The translations under genes and the position numbers were made by a program. Positions 12,416-20,021 of a stretch of 64,000 nt of DNA are shown one piece after another. Origin of the DNA: Leucobacter sp. CX169 (GTDB lineage: Bacteria > Actinomycetota > Actinomycetes > Actinomycetales > Microbacteriaceae). The stretch spans positions 1,364,001-1,428,000 of the forward strand of contig NZ_CP071051.1 of NCBI RefSeq assembly GCF_017161405.1. Direction: 5' to 3'. Each line of letters starts with the position of its first letter. Position 1 is the first letter of the stretch. The notes beneath the pieces are model-generated. The model was not told the origin of the DNA. It made no database searches and saw only the letters and a program-made list of their open reading frames with translations.

Positions 12416-13477
12416 ATGACGCACGACGCCCAGCACTCCGCTGCTCGACTCGTTGACCGCACGCCAACGATTTCCGGAGCCGAGATCGTCTCGACCCTCG
12501 TCCCGCCCCGGCAATTCGACACTGCGACATTCGAGTCGTACCGGCCGGATCCCGATCACGCCTCGCAGGCCGAGGCACGCGACGTGCTCCAGGCGTTTGC
12601 GGCTCCCGTCGCGGCAATTCAACGCGGCGGCGGCGGATTTCTCGGCTTCGGACGGAAGAAGTCCGCGCCGCAACAGGTGGCGCCCGCGAAGCCGGGTGTG
12701 TACCTCGATGGCGGCTTCGGCGTCGGCAAGACGCACCTGCTCGCCGCGACGTGGCACGCGACGACCGGGCGCAAGTATTTCGGCACCTTCATCGAGTACA
12801 CCGCTCTCGTCGGCGCGCTCGGGTACGCGGCGACCGTCGGCGTGCTGCAGGGCGCCCGGCTCATCTGCATCGACGAGTTCGAGCTCGACGACCCGGGCGA
12901 CACGATGTTGATGACCCGCTTGCTCGGCGAGCTCGTCGCGAGCGGTTCGCGCATCGTAGCGACGTCGAACACCCCGCCGAATGCGCTCGGCGAAGGGCGT
13001 TTCGCTGCGGCTGACTTCCTGCGCGAGATTCAAGCGATGTCCGACCAGTTCCTGACGATCAGGATCGACGGTTCTGATTATCGACAGCGTGACGTCACCG
13101 GCCACTCGGTGACCCTCAGCGCCGACGAGTACCAGTTCGCGCTCGCCGACGCCGTTGCTGCGGGCGACCGCGTGACCGATGACGATTTCCGTGGTCTGCT
13201 CGGTCACCTCTCGACGATCCACCCGTCGACCTACGTTCGGCTGCTCGACGGCGTGCGAGCGATCGGTCTGCGCGACGTGTACGAGCTCACCGATCAGACC
13301 GACGCCCTGCGCTTCGTCGCGTTCATCGACCGAGTCTATGACGCGCAGATCCCGATTCGGGCCACCGGGATTCCGCTCGACACGATCTTCGGTGGCGGGA
13401 TGCTCGATGGCGGCTACCGCAAGAAGTATCTGCGCTGCGTCTCCCGCCTGAACGCGCTCACCACGGGTCAGGCGTAG
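12416..13477 (+). CDS. zapE: AFG1/ZapE family ATPase
   Basis: P-loop ATPase of the ZapE/AFG1 family; in E. coli ZapE acts at the division ring and AFG1 homologues act in mitochondrial protein quality control. 353 residues. Walker A GGFGVGKTH near 99–107, Walker B LICIDEFELDD near 150, sensor ATSNTPPN, and the C-terminal family region ending RKKYLRCVSRLNAL. The start at ATG 12416 is not backed by a close Shine–Dalgarno sequence. A PemK/MazF-like gene begins three bases after its stop. Role in this organism inferred. Confidence 0.92.
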   Translation: MTHDAQHSAARLVDRTPTISGAEIVSTLVPPRQFDTATFESYRPDPDHASQAEARDVLQAFAAPVAAIQRGGGGFLGFGRKKSAPQQVAPAKPGVYLDGGFGVGKTHLLAATWHATTGRKYFGTFIEYTALVGALGYAATVGVLQGARLICIDEFELDDPGDTMLMTRLLGELVASGSRIVATSNTPPNALGEGRFAAADFLREIQAMSDQFLTIRIDGSDYRQRDVTGHSVTLSADEYQFALADAVAAGDRVTDDDFRGLLGHLSTIHPSTYVRLLDGVRAIGLRDVYELTDQTDALRFVAFIDRVYDAQIPIRATGIPLDTIFGGGMLDGGYRKKYLRCVSRLNALTTGQA

Positions 13478-13480
13478 GCC

Positions 13481-14074
13481 ATGGCCGGCCAGGGAAGCGG
13501 CTGGTACGCGGTCGGCCGCGCGCTCCGCGACCTGCTCCAGGGGCTGGCGAAGCCAAAGAATGGTGCCACGTCCGCGGGTTCAGTCGGCACGGCTGGCTCC
13601 AACTTGCCCACGGCGCCGCGGACGGATCCTGCCGGGTATCGGGCGACAGAGTTCGAAAGTCCCGGGCAGTTCGGGGAGGGCGCGACCCGCGATCTCTCTG
13701 CCGCCGAAGTGCGCGCCCTCCGCCCGAGCTATTCCCCGAGCGCCGATGGCGACCCTGACCCGGGGGAGATCGTGTGGACGTGGGTGCCCTTTGAAGAGCA
13801 CGACGGCCGCGGCAAGGACCGTCCCGTGCTCGTGATCGCCCGCATTGACGGCGCGTCGGTCGCAGGTTGTTTCCTGACCACCAAGCAGCACGATGGCTAC
13901 GTCTCGGTCGGCACCGGCGGCTGGGACAGCCAGGGACGCGAGAGCTTCCTGGCCCCGGACCGGGTGCTTCGCTTGACTGATGGGGGAATGCGACGCGAAG
14001 GACACGTGCTGAGTCGCGACCGCTTCACTCGGGTGGTCGGGCGAGTGGCGGCGCTACACGGGTTCGCCGCCTAG
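13481..14074 (+). CDS. PemK/MazF-like protein without antitoxin
   Basis: 197 residues. Residues 1–90 are low complexity and look disordered (alanine-, serine- and proline-rich). From about residue 92 the PemK/MazF-like beta-barrel region begins with GEIVWTWVPFEE and DRPVLVIARI, the motif in which MazF-type endoribonucleases bind RNA. No small antitoxin gene lies on either side. Instead the gene follows zapE by three bases and is probably cotranscribed. Either it is an orphan RNase toxin-like protein or the fold has been reused for another role; the long N-terminal tail is unlike classical 110-residue MazF toxins. Confidence 0.75.
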   Translation: MAGQGSGWYAVGRALRDLLQGLAKPKNGATSAGSVGTAGSNLPTAPRTDPAGYRATEFESPGQFGEGATRDLSAAEVRALRPSYSPSADGDPDPGEIVWTWVPFEEHDGRGKDRPVLVIARIDGASVAGCFLTTKQHDGYVSVGTGGWDSQGRESFLAPDRVLRLTDGGMRREGHVLSRDRFTRVVGRVAALHGFAA

Positions 14075-14097
14075 CGCTTCTGGGGTCTTGATCCCGC

Positions 14098-14112
14098 TAA
14101 CATGAGTCCATG
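14098..14112 (+). promoter_or_regulatory. Leaderless promoter, GDPD gene
   Basis: TAACAT at 14098–14103 is exactly six bases before ATG 14110; there is no Shine–Dalgarno sequence. Confidence 0.5.
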
Positions 14113-14901
14113 CCGCAGCAGAGGACGCGTCCTGCCTACCTTGACGTTCCTTTCGTAGCGCTGGCGCACCGTGGCGGGTTCAGCCAGGCGGCCCCCGCTG
14201 AGTTTGAGAACAGCATGCGCGCCTTCGCGTCCGCGTGGGACGCGGGATACCGCTACCTCGAGACCGACGTGCACGTCACCCGAGACGGGGTGCTGGTGGC
14301 GTTTCACGACCACGCGCTCGATCGAGTGACCAATGACGTTGGACGGATCGCCCACCTGACGTGGGACGAAATTGCCCGCGCGCGCATCGGGGGAGCCGAG
14401 CCCATCCCGCGCTTCGACGAACTCCTTGCCGCGTTTCCGACGGCACGCTTCAACGTCGACCTCAAGGCGCCCGGGGTCGAACAACCCCTCATCGATGTGC
14501 TGGGGCGCGCTGCGGCCTGGGACCGAGTCTGCGTGGGCAGCTTTAGCGGCGGGCGCCTGCGATCATTTCGCCGATTGTCGGGCGGACGGGTGGCGACCTC
14601 GGCGCCGCCACTCGAGGTCGGCGTGCTGAGCCTGCTCCCCGGCGTGCGCTCGGCCTGGCCGCTCACCGGGAGCGTGTTTCAAGTGCCCGAGCGTGACCCG
14701 CGGACGGGGCTACGGATCGTCGGAAGGCGCATGATCGACGCCGCTCACCGGCGTGGCGCCGCAGTGCACGTGTGGACGGTCAACGATCGGCTTGACATGG
14801 AACGACTCATTGATCTCGGCGTGGACGGGCTCGTCACTGACGACATCGCCACGCTCAAAGACGTACTCATCGACCGAAACCTCTGGGAAGGCAACGCGTG
14901 A
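14110..14901 (+). CDS. Glycerophosphodiester phosphodiesterase
   Basis: Hydrolyses glycerophosphodiesters to glycerol-3-phosphate and an alcohol; 263 residues, cytoplasmic (no signal peptide). GDPD signature in order: AHRGG, ENSMRAF, ETDVHVTRDG (metal-binding E and D), HDHALDR (second histidine), and a C-terminal WTVND with DGLVTDD. The start is leaderless-like (see promoter). It overlaps the MFS gene by four bases, so the two are translationally coupled. The substrate of the coupled transporter may be related but is not shown by the sequence. Confidence 0.93.
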   Translation: MPQQRTRPAYLDVPFVALAHRGGFSQAAPAEFENSMRAFASAWDAGYRYLETDVHVTRDGVLVAFHDHALDRVTNDVGRIAHLTWDEIARARIGGAEPIPRFDELLAAFPTARFNVDLKAPGVEQPLIDVLGRAAAWDRVCVGSFSGGRLRSFRRLSGGRVATSAPPLEVGVLSLLPGVRSAWPLTGSVFQVPERDPRTGLRIVGRRMIDAAHRRGAAVHVWTVNDRLDMERLIDLGVDGLVTDDIATLKDVLIDRNLWEGNA

Positions 14902-16268
14902 ACCGCATCGACGCACAGGAAGAGGCAGGCGCTCAGGGCGCCGCCCAGGTCGGTCCTCCCTCACGGGATCGGGCCCCAGCGCGGAAGGCAGTTGCCGCTT
15001 GGGCCCTCTGGGACTGGGGGACGCAGCCGCTGAACACGGTCATCATCACGTTCGTGTTTAGCGTCTACATCACCGGCGTGTCGTTCGGAACCGAGAACGC
15101 GACGTCTCAAGCGCTTGCGCTCACCACAGCGCTCGGCGGACTGGCGGTCGCCTTGCTCGCGCCCGTCCTCGGGCAGAACTCAGACCGCACCGGGCGCACC
15201 GTACGGAACCTCCGCTGGCAAACGTGGCTGATTGCGCTGCTGGCTGCATCGTTGTTCTTTATCCGGCCTGAACCCGGGTACCTCTGGTGGGGCCTCGGGA
15301 TCCTCGCGGTCGTTTCCATCGTCGGTGAGATCGCGAATGTGAACTACTACGCGCTGATCGAGGAGGTCTCGACGAAACAGACCATCGGACGAGTCTCGGG
15401 ATTCGGCTGGGGACTCGGCTACATCGGCGGCATCGTCGCACTCCTGTCGCTCTACTTCGCGTTCATCAGCCCTGACGTGGGACTGTTCGGGGTGACCGGC
15501 GAGAACGGCATGAACATTCGCGTGTCGATGCTGCTGTGCGGTGTCTGGATCCTGGTGTTCACGATTCCCACCTTCCTCGTGCTGCGCGATCGCCCCAAGG
15601 CAGTCGTCAAGCGCGTCGGGATCCTGGCCTCGTACAAGCTGCTGGGACAGTCGATCGCTCGCCTGTGGCGGAGCGACCGCAACACGGTCTACTTCCTCAT
15701 GGCCTCGGCGCTCTTTCGCGACGGCCTTGCCGGGGTATTTACTTTTGGTGCGGTGCTCGCCGCCGGCTCATTCGGCTTCGGCGTGGGGGACGTCATCATC
15801 TTCGGGGCGGCGGCGAACATTGTTGCTGGCGTCTCCACCATGCTCTTCGGCTTGCTGGACGACAAGATCGGCCCCAAGCGGGTGATTCTGATCTCGCTGG
15901 GTGCGCTCTGCATCCTGGCGACGGCGATTTTCTTCCTGCACGACGGTGGGCAGATTGTTTTCTGGACGCTGGGGCTCGCCATGACTGCGTTCGTGGGCCC
16001 GGCGCAGTCGGCGTCACGTTCCTACCTCGCACGTGCCATTCCCGAGGGGAAGGCCGGCGAGATGTTCGGCCTCTACGCGACGACGGGGCGAGCGATCTCG
16101 TTCCTGGCACCGATCTTCTTCGGGCTTGCCATCGGCCTCGGCGCCTGGGTGACGGGGCAGGCAAACACGCAGTACTGGGGGATCCTCGGGATCGCGTTGA
16201 TTCTCGTTGCGGGGTTTGTGGCGATGTTGTTCGTCCGAGACGGACGCCAGGCAGAGGCGTCGCGATAG
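14898..16268 (+). CDS. MFS transporter, UMF1/Atg22-like family
   Basis: Integral membrane protein of 456 residues with about 12 hydrophobic helices. The start of helix 1, AAWALWDWGTQPLNTVI, is characteristic of the UMF1 (unknown major facilitator) family related to fungal Atg22. GRVSGFGWGLGYIGGI and the loop PEGKAGEMFGLYATTGRA are further family signatures. Begins with GTG/ATGA-type overlap at the GDPD stop (14898–14901). Substrate unknown; Atg22 exports amino acids, so a small solute is plausible. Confidence 0.87.
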   Translation: MNRIDAQEEAGAQGAAQVGPPSRDRAPARKAVAAWALWDWGTQPLNTVIITFVFSVYITGVSFGTENATSQALALTTALGGLAVALLAPVLGQNSDRTGRTVRNLRWQTWLIALLAASLFFIRPEPGYLWWGLGILAVVSIVGEIANVNYYALIEEVSTKQTIGRVSGFGWGLGYIGGIVALLSLYFAFISPDVGLFGVTGENGMNIRVSMLLCGVWILVFTIPTFLVLRDRPKAVVKRVGILASYKLLGQSIARLWRSDRNTVYFLMASALFRDGLAGVFTFGAVLAAGSFGFGVGDVIIFGAAANIVAGVSTMLFGLLDDKIGPKRVILISLGALCILATAIFFLHDGGQIVFWTLGLAMTAFVGPAQSASRSYLARAIPEGKAGEMFGLYATTGRAISFLAPIFFGLAIGLGAWVTGQANTQYWGILGIALILVAGFVAMLFVRDGRQAEASR

Positions 16269-16282
16269 CCCCGGATGGATGT

Positions 16283-16645
16283 CTAGTCGACGGTGCAGAA
16301 CGGGTGCCCCGACGGGTCGAGATAGACGCGGAAGCCGGTGATCTTCCCGTCGGGGCGGTCCACCGGGCGTGCGCCAACCGCGAGGAGCGCGTCGTGGGCC
16401 ACCGCGAGGTCGTCGACGTGGATGTCGAGGTGGAACTGCTGGTCCCCGTCGTCGCCAGGCCAGACCGGCGGGATGTGCCCTGGGCTCAGTTGAAATGAGA
16501 GCCGTGGGTCGCCGTCAGCCGAGACGAGCTCGACCCAGCCGTCGTCCTCGACGAAGACTTCGCCGCCGAGGATCTGCTGGTAGAACTTCGCGAGCTCTTC
16601 GGGGCTGGCGGATTCAAGGACGATCGCGTGCAAGATGCCGATCAC
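16283..16645 (-). CDS. VOC family (glyoxalase/bleomycin-resistance fold) protein
   Basis: 120 residues from GTG 16645, with AGGAGG four bases upstream. The open frame continues to 16777, but that extension runs through the decayed tRNA and has no coding character. The sequence IGILHAIVLESASPEELAKFY is the standard first beta-alpha unit of a vicinal-oxygen-chelate domain, with FHLDIHVDDLAVAHD and GFRVYLDPSGHPFC as the second half. Possible metal ligands are H and E in each half. Enzymatic function unknown. Convergent with the MFS gene. Confidence 0.85.
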   Translation of the reverse strand: MIGILHAIVLESASPEELAKFYQQILGGEVFVEDDGWVELVSADGDPRLSFQLSPGHIPPVWPGDDGDQQFHLDIHVDDLAVAHDALLAVGARPVDRPDGKITGFRVYLDPSGHPFCTVD

Positions 16646-16715
16646 GGTGCCTCCTGCGAGATGGATGGTGTGCGCGGACGCGCGTGCCTGCCAGTCTGCG
16701 ACGGTCTGCGGCGAT

Positions 16716-16790
16716 ACACAAGGGGTGAGTCCCGATGGAAGCGAATGACCTCTTCCGTGTGAAGGAAGCGCCCCCACTGCAACGCAGAAA
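16716..16790 (-). pseudogene. Decayed tRNA-Val(CAC) fragment
   Basis: The minus strand carries 27 bases (16745–16771) identical to the anticodon arm and variable loop of the intact tRNA-Val(CAC) at 20022 (its bases 20045–20071). Weaker matches follow to the D-arm side (GCAGT..GG..G) and to the acceptor end (TATCGCC). The T arm is disrupted, so it cannot fold into a tRNA. It is either a pseudo-tRNA or an attachment-site scar of an element that used this tRNA. Confidence 0.6.
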
Positions 16791-16814
16791 GCCCCTGATT
16801 TCTCAGGGGCTTTC
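16787..16814 (-). terminator. Hairpin terminator of the Gly–Cys–Val tRNA cluster
   Basis: Perfect 12-bp arms (16787–16798 and 16803–16814) around a 4-base loop, just downstream of tRNA-Val on the minus strand and followed there by TTTC. Confidence 0.75.
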
Positions 16815-16820
16815 TCTTCG

Positions 16821-16892
16821 TGAGCGATACTGGGATCGAACCAGCGACCTCTTCCGTGTCAGGGAAGCGCGCTACCGCTGCGCCAATCGCTC
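16821..16892 (-). tRNA. tRNA-Val(GAC), copy 1
   Basis: 72-nt cloverleaf read on the minus strand: acceptor GAGCGAT/ATCGCTC, anticodon loop CTGACAC with GAC (reads GUC), T arm GGTTCGATCC. CCA is not encoded (CGA follows). Body identical to copy 2 at 18429. Confidence 0.96.
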
Positions 16893-16909
16893 AAAACTAT
16901 GAAGTTGTA

Positions 16910-16983
16910 TGGAGGTGGCGACGGGATTCGAACCCGTGTAAACGGCTTTGCAGGCCGGTGCCTAGCCTCTCGGCCACGCCACC
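16910..16983 (-). tRNA. tRNA-Cys(GCA)
   Basis: Minus-strand cloverleaf with acceptor GGTGGCG/CGCCACC, anticodon loop CTGCAAA (GCA, reads UGC), discriminator U and encoded CCA (16912–16910). Middle gene of the Gly–Cys–Val cluster; absent from the second cassette. Confidence 0.95.
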
Positions 16984-17027
16984 GTCGTGGTTGCCACCAC
17001 GAGCGAATGATGTTACTCATTCACTAG

Positions 17028-17100
17028 AGCGGACGACGAGATTCGAACTCGCGACCCCAACCTTGGCAAGGTTGTGCGCTACCAGCTGCGCCACGTCCGC
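17028..17100 (-). tRNA. tRNA-Gly(GCC), copy 1
   Basis: Minus-strand cloverleaf with acceptor GCGGACG/CGTCCGC, anticodon loop TTGCCAA (GCC, reads GGC), discriminator U. No encoded CCA. First gene of the cluster, 22 nt or so after the predicted transcription start. Confidence 0.96.
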
Positions 17101-17128
17101 ATGTGTCCGCATCGCTGCGTACCTGTCT

Positions 17129-17158
17129 ACCTTAGCCGGAGATTTCTGGTCGCCGCAA
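17129..17158 (-). promoter_or_regulatory. Promoter of tRNA cluster copy 1
   Basis: On the minus strand, -35 TTGCGG (17158–17153), an 18-base spacer and -10 TAAGGT (17134–17129). The region from the tRNA through this -10 is duplicated upstream of tRNA-Gly copy 2. Confidence 0.6.
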
Positions 17159-17266
17159 ATCGGCCACCTTTTATTTCAATCCCGGGGGAGTCGCGGCACG
17201 CTCACCCACGATTCCGTCCCTCTCGGTGATCGAAACGTGGGGTGCCGCTTCTCTGCTCTGGATGAT

Positions 17267-17272
17267 TAGACT
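17267..17272 (+). promoter_or_regulatory. -10 element of gntR
   Basis: TAGACT lies 19 bases before ATG 17292, leaving room for a short leader that contains the GGGAG ribosome site (17282–17286). Confidence 0.45.
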
Positions 17273-17291
17273 CGGCCTGACGGGAGCCCAG

Positions 17292-17666
17292 ATGAAGCTG
17301 AAGATTGACCAGAGTGTGGCGACGCCGCCGTTCGAGCAGCTGAAGGATCAGCTGCTCTCTCAGATTCGGGGCGGTGAGTTGGGGCCTGGCGCCAAGTTGC
17401 CTCCGGTGAGAAGGCTTGCCGAAGAGCTCGGCCTCGCGGCCAATACGGTTGCGCGCAGCTATCGAGAGCTCGAGGCCGACGGGTTCGTGCAGACGATGGG
17501 CCGAAACGGCACGATCGTCTCGTCAATCCTCAACGAACCTGACACCCACGCACGCGCACTCTCTTTAACGCGCGAGTATGTCGATGCCATGGCGGCGCTG
17601 GGGTTTGGGCGTGACGATGTTGCTCGTTATGTCACGCGTTCGAACCGGAGCGGGCAGCAAGGCTGA
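17292..17666 (+). CDS. GntR family regulator, YtrA type
   Basis: Short transcriptional regulator of 124 residues: winged helix (FEQLKDQLLSQIRGGELGPGAKLPPVRRLAEELGLAANTVARSYRELEADG split over residues 12–62) and a short helical tail rather than a full effector domain. This is the YtrA-like subgroup, which usually represses an adjacent ABC transporter; none is adjacent here. The start is ATG 17292, with GGGAG five bases upstream, rather than the longer ATG 17226. Its 3' end overlaps the convergent Pr6Pr gene by 35 bases. It lies between two copies of a tRNA cassette. Target unknown. Confidence 0.88.
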   Translation: MKLKIDQSVATPPFEQLKDQLLSQIRGGELGPGAKLPPVRRLAEELGLAANTVARSYRELEADGFVQTMGRNGTIVSSILNEPDTHARALSLTREYVDAMAALGFGRDDVARYVTRSNRSGQQG

Positions 17667-18327
17667 GCTCTGTGCTCGGGGCAATGGCGTCGCGTGTAAA
17701 CGGGCCGACGCCGGGCAACCTCCCGCACCCCCAGGTCAACGCGCCCGCCGCGAGGAGCGCCACCAGCAGTCCGCCGCAATACATTGCCAGAGACATGAGG
17801 CCCTGCGAGGGAAGCAAGAACCCGTAGGGCACCCATCCGTCGGTCGCCCCGCGCATGAGGACGACGGAGAGCCAGAGCAGCGGGTAGGGCAGCACGATCC
17901 ACAGGCGCCGCCACGGGAGCGCCGTCCGATCTCCGACCAGCGCCCAGTCGAGCAGGGTGTAGAGCGGAAATAGGAGGTGCAGGATCACGCTCGCCCACAA
18001 GGGCGCTGTGCCGGTGCCAGGCACGAGCACGTTGTAGATCACTCCGACGACGAGCATGCAGACCGTGGCTACCGCGCGGAACGACACGAGCCAGGTGGGC
18101 GAGGCAATGCCCCGCAGATTCCGCGCCCCGGTCACGACGAGCACGACGCTCGTCAGGAGGCTCGTGAGATTGGTGAAGTATCCAAAATAGTCAATGGGAT
18201 TCGCCCGGCCAGCCGCAATGCTGAGCAGGTAGGCGTACCCGATCACCGCGAGAACGACGAGACCGAATCCCACGCGAACGTAGCCGACGGCGCGGAGAAC
18301 GGCTGGGCGTGGGGGTGACTCGGGCAT
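17632..18327 (-). CDS. Pr6Pr family membrane protein
   Basis: Integral membrane protein of 231 residues with about six hydrophobic helices. The family signature FGYFTNLTSLLTSVVLV lies in the first loop and second helix, and HLLFPLYTLLDW mid-protein, as in Pr6Pr/FAR-17a-like proteins. A minus-strand TAGGCT (18340–18335) is seven bases before the ATG, suggesting a leaderless message. The last 35 bases overlap the convergent gntR. The function of the family is unknown in bacteria. Confidence 0.82.
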   Translation of the reverse strand: MPESPPRPAVLRAVGYVRVGFGLVVLAVIGYAYLLSIAAGRANPIDYFGYFTNLTSLLTSVVLVVTGARNLRGIASPTWLVSFRAVATVCMLVVGVIYNVLVPGTGTAPLWASVILHLLFPLYTLLDWALVGDRTALPWRRLWIVLPYPLLWLSVVLMRGATDGWVPYGFLLPSQGLMSLAMYCGGLLVALLAAGALTWGCGRLPGVGPFTRDAIAPSTELSLAARSGSNA

Positions 18328-18393
18328 GGCGGTCAGCCTAGCTCCGCCTCATGCGCGCGCGACTGGGGCGGGGGAGCCAGCGCGAAACGTAGA

Positions 18394-18424
18394 CAAAAAA
18401 AGACCCGGCCAGGGCCGGGTCTTC
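18394..18424 (-). terminator. Rho-independent terminator of tRNA cluster copy 2
   Basis: On the minus strand: stem AAGACCCGGCC/GGCCGGGTCTT (18423–18400) followed by a run of seven T (complement of 18401–18395). A textbook terminator and different from the one after copy 1. Confidence 0.88.
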
Positions 18425-18425
18425 A

Positions 18426-18500
18426 TGGTGAGCGATACTGGGATCGAACCAGCGACCTCTTCCGTGTCAGGGAAGCGCGCTACCGCTGCGCCAATCGCTC
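18426..18500 (-). tRNA. tRNA-Val(GAC), copy 2
   Basis: Same 72-nt body as copy 1 (18429–18500), anticodon GAC. Unlike copy 1, an encoded CCA follows the discriminator (18428–18426). Confidence 0.96.
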
Positions 18501-18558
18501 AAACTCAAGTACAACTATATCAATTCAATAAAGTGAATGAGAAAACTCACTACACTCG

Positions 18559-18631
18559 AGCGGACGACGAGATTCGAACTCGCGACCCCAACCTTGGCAA
18601 GGTTGTGCGCTACCAGCTGCGCCACGTCCGC
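18559..18631 (-). tRNA. tRNA-Gly(GCC), copy 2
   Basis: Sequence matches tRNA-Gly(GCC) copy 1 over its whole length: anticodon loop TTGCCAA, acceptor GCGGACG. Not followed by tRNA-Cys; the Val gene comes next. Confidence 0.96.
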
Positions 18632-18660
18632 ATTTGTCCGCATTGCTGCGTACCTGGATT

Positions 18661-18690
18661 ACTTTAGCCCGACTGTTCGGGCCTCACCAA
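18661..18690 (-). promoter_or_regulatory. Promoter of tRNA cluster copy 2
   Basis: Minus-strand -35 TTGGTG (18690–18685), an 18-base spacer and -10 TAAAGT (18666–18661), in the same position relative to tRNA-Gly as in copy 1. Confidence 0.6.
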
Positions 18691-18813
18691 ATCCTGCGAC
18701 CGAACGCCGTGTTTGCACCGGAATTCCGGGATTTTTGTGCTCGGCTCGGGCGTGGCGAACCATCACTATGACGCTGTGCGGCGAGGGATCAGGTTTCGCG
18801 CGGGCCGTTCCGG

Positions 18814-18828
18814 AATACTTGCCGCATG
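18814..18828 (+). promoter_or_regulatory. Leaderless promoter, HExxH protein gene
   Basis: AATACT at 18814–18819 is exactly six bases before ATG 18826; there is no ribosome binding site. Confidence 0.45.
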
Positions 18829-19845
18829 GCTACGGGTAAGCGGCGGGTGCTGGCGCGAATCGGATGGACGATCGCGACGGTGCTGATCCTGGTGATTGCC
18901 GTTACGGCATACGTCAACAGGCAGCAGATCTCTGACAGGATCGCTGCGGCCGGCTTCGACGCGCCGCCAGCGATCACACAGCTCGCCGATCGGTTGGACC
19001 TCACCGAGGCGGGATCGATCGTGTTTTTCGCGACGCAGCCGACGCTCGAGAGCAGCCAGCATTTCAATGAACAATGCTCGCGGGTTGATCACGTCGATGG
19101 CGGGCACGTCCTCGGCTGCTTCAGCGACGGCAACATTCATCTCTTCGAGGTGACCGACGAGCGTCTCGGCGGGATCGTCGAGGTCACCGCCGCTCACGAG
19201 CTGCTGCACGCGACGCACGCGCGCATGAGGGAGAGCGAGCGGCAAGAGTTCGACCGACGGCTCGAGCAGGAGTACGAAACCCTCGCCCAGAACGACCCGG
19301 CGCTTGCGGCGCGCATGCAGGTCTACGAGGGGCTGTCGCGATCAGGGTTTGCGAACGAGCTGCACTCGGTCCTCGGTACCGAGGTCGCGGACTTACCCGA
19401 GTGGCTCGAGGAACACTATGCGCGCTGGTTCGAGGATCGGTCGCAGATTGTCGGCTTGTTCAACGACTACCACGGCCTGTTTGTGGCGCTGCAGCAGGAG
19501 GCCGACGCGCTTACCGCTGAGCTCGAAGCGATTCGCGCGGATGTCGAACAGCGCAATGCAGCGTACTCAGCTGCGGTCGACGCCTTCAACGTCGACGCGC
19601 GAGAGTTCAAGCGACGCAACGAGAACTTCGAGTTCTCGAGCAATGTCGAGGAGTTCAACCGCATTATGTCTGACCTGGAACAGCGACGGCTCGCGCTCGA
19701 CACCGAGCTCGCGGCCATCCAGGCAGAGGTCGCTCGGTTCGACGAGAAGCGGGCGCGGCTCGAGGAGATCGGACAGACCTCAGCGGACCTCGATCAGCAG
19801 ATCGACAGTGGGCTCGCGCCCCCTGGAGACCGGGCTGAGGAGTAG
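18826..19845 (+). CDS. Membrane-anchored HExxH protein with coiled coil
   Basis: I recognise no named family. 339 residues: a transmembrane segment at about 12–30 with positive residues before it (N-in), then an extracytoplasmic domain with C84 and C98 that could form a disulfide. Residues 124–128 read HELLH, a zinc-metallopeptidase HExxH motif, in the context EVTAAHELLHATHARM. NELHSVLGTEV (177–187) follows about 50 residues later and may give the third ligand. Residues about 215–325 are rich in E/A/L/R heptads and predicted coiled coil. Leaderless-type start. A surface zinc protease or a peptidoglycan-associated protein is plausible; not proven. Confidence 0.85.
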   Translation: MATGKRRVLARIGWTIATVLILVIAVTAYVNRQQISDRIAAAGFDAPPAITQLADRLDLTEAGSIVFFATQPTLESSQHFNEQCSRVDHVDGGHVLGCFSDGNIHLFEVTDERLGGIVEVTAAHELLHATHARMRESERQEFDRRLEQEYETLAQNDPALAARMQVYEGLSRSGFANELHSVLGTEVADLPEWLEEHYARWFEDRSQIVGLFNDYHGLFVALQQEADALTAELEAIRADVEQRNAAYSAAVDAFNVDAREFKRRNENFEFSSNVEEFNRIMSDLEQRRLALDTELAAIQAEVARFDEKRARLEEIGQTSADLDQQIDSGLAPPGDRAEE

Positions 19846-20021
19846 CTGCTGCTGACGTGCTACCGGCAGGATCCCGGCACTGCATGCGACTCGCCCGGGA
19901 AGTGGGCCGGAGTACGACGGCGCCGAACGCCCCGTGTATGATCGATCGAGTCACAGGCGCACGGATTTGATTCGGGGCGCCGCCGAAGTCCAGCACCGCA
20001 GGGTGCTGCGCTCGGCGAGAC

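Noticed and set aside
16646-16777. N-terminal extension of the VOC protein
   Set aside because: The extra 44 residues read through the decayed tRNA; GTG 16645 has AGGAGG upstream.
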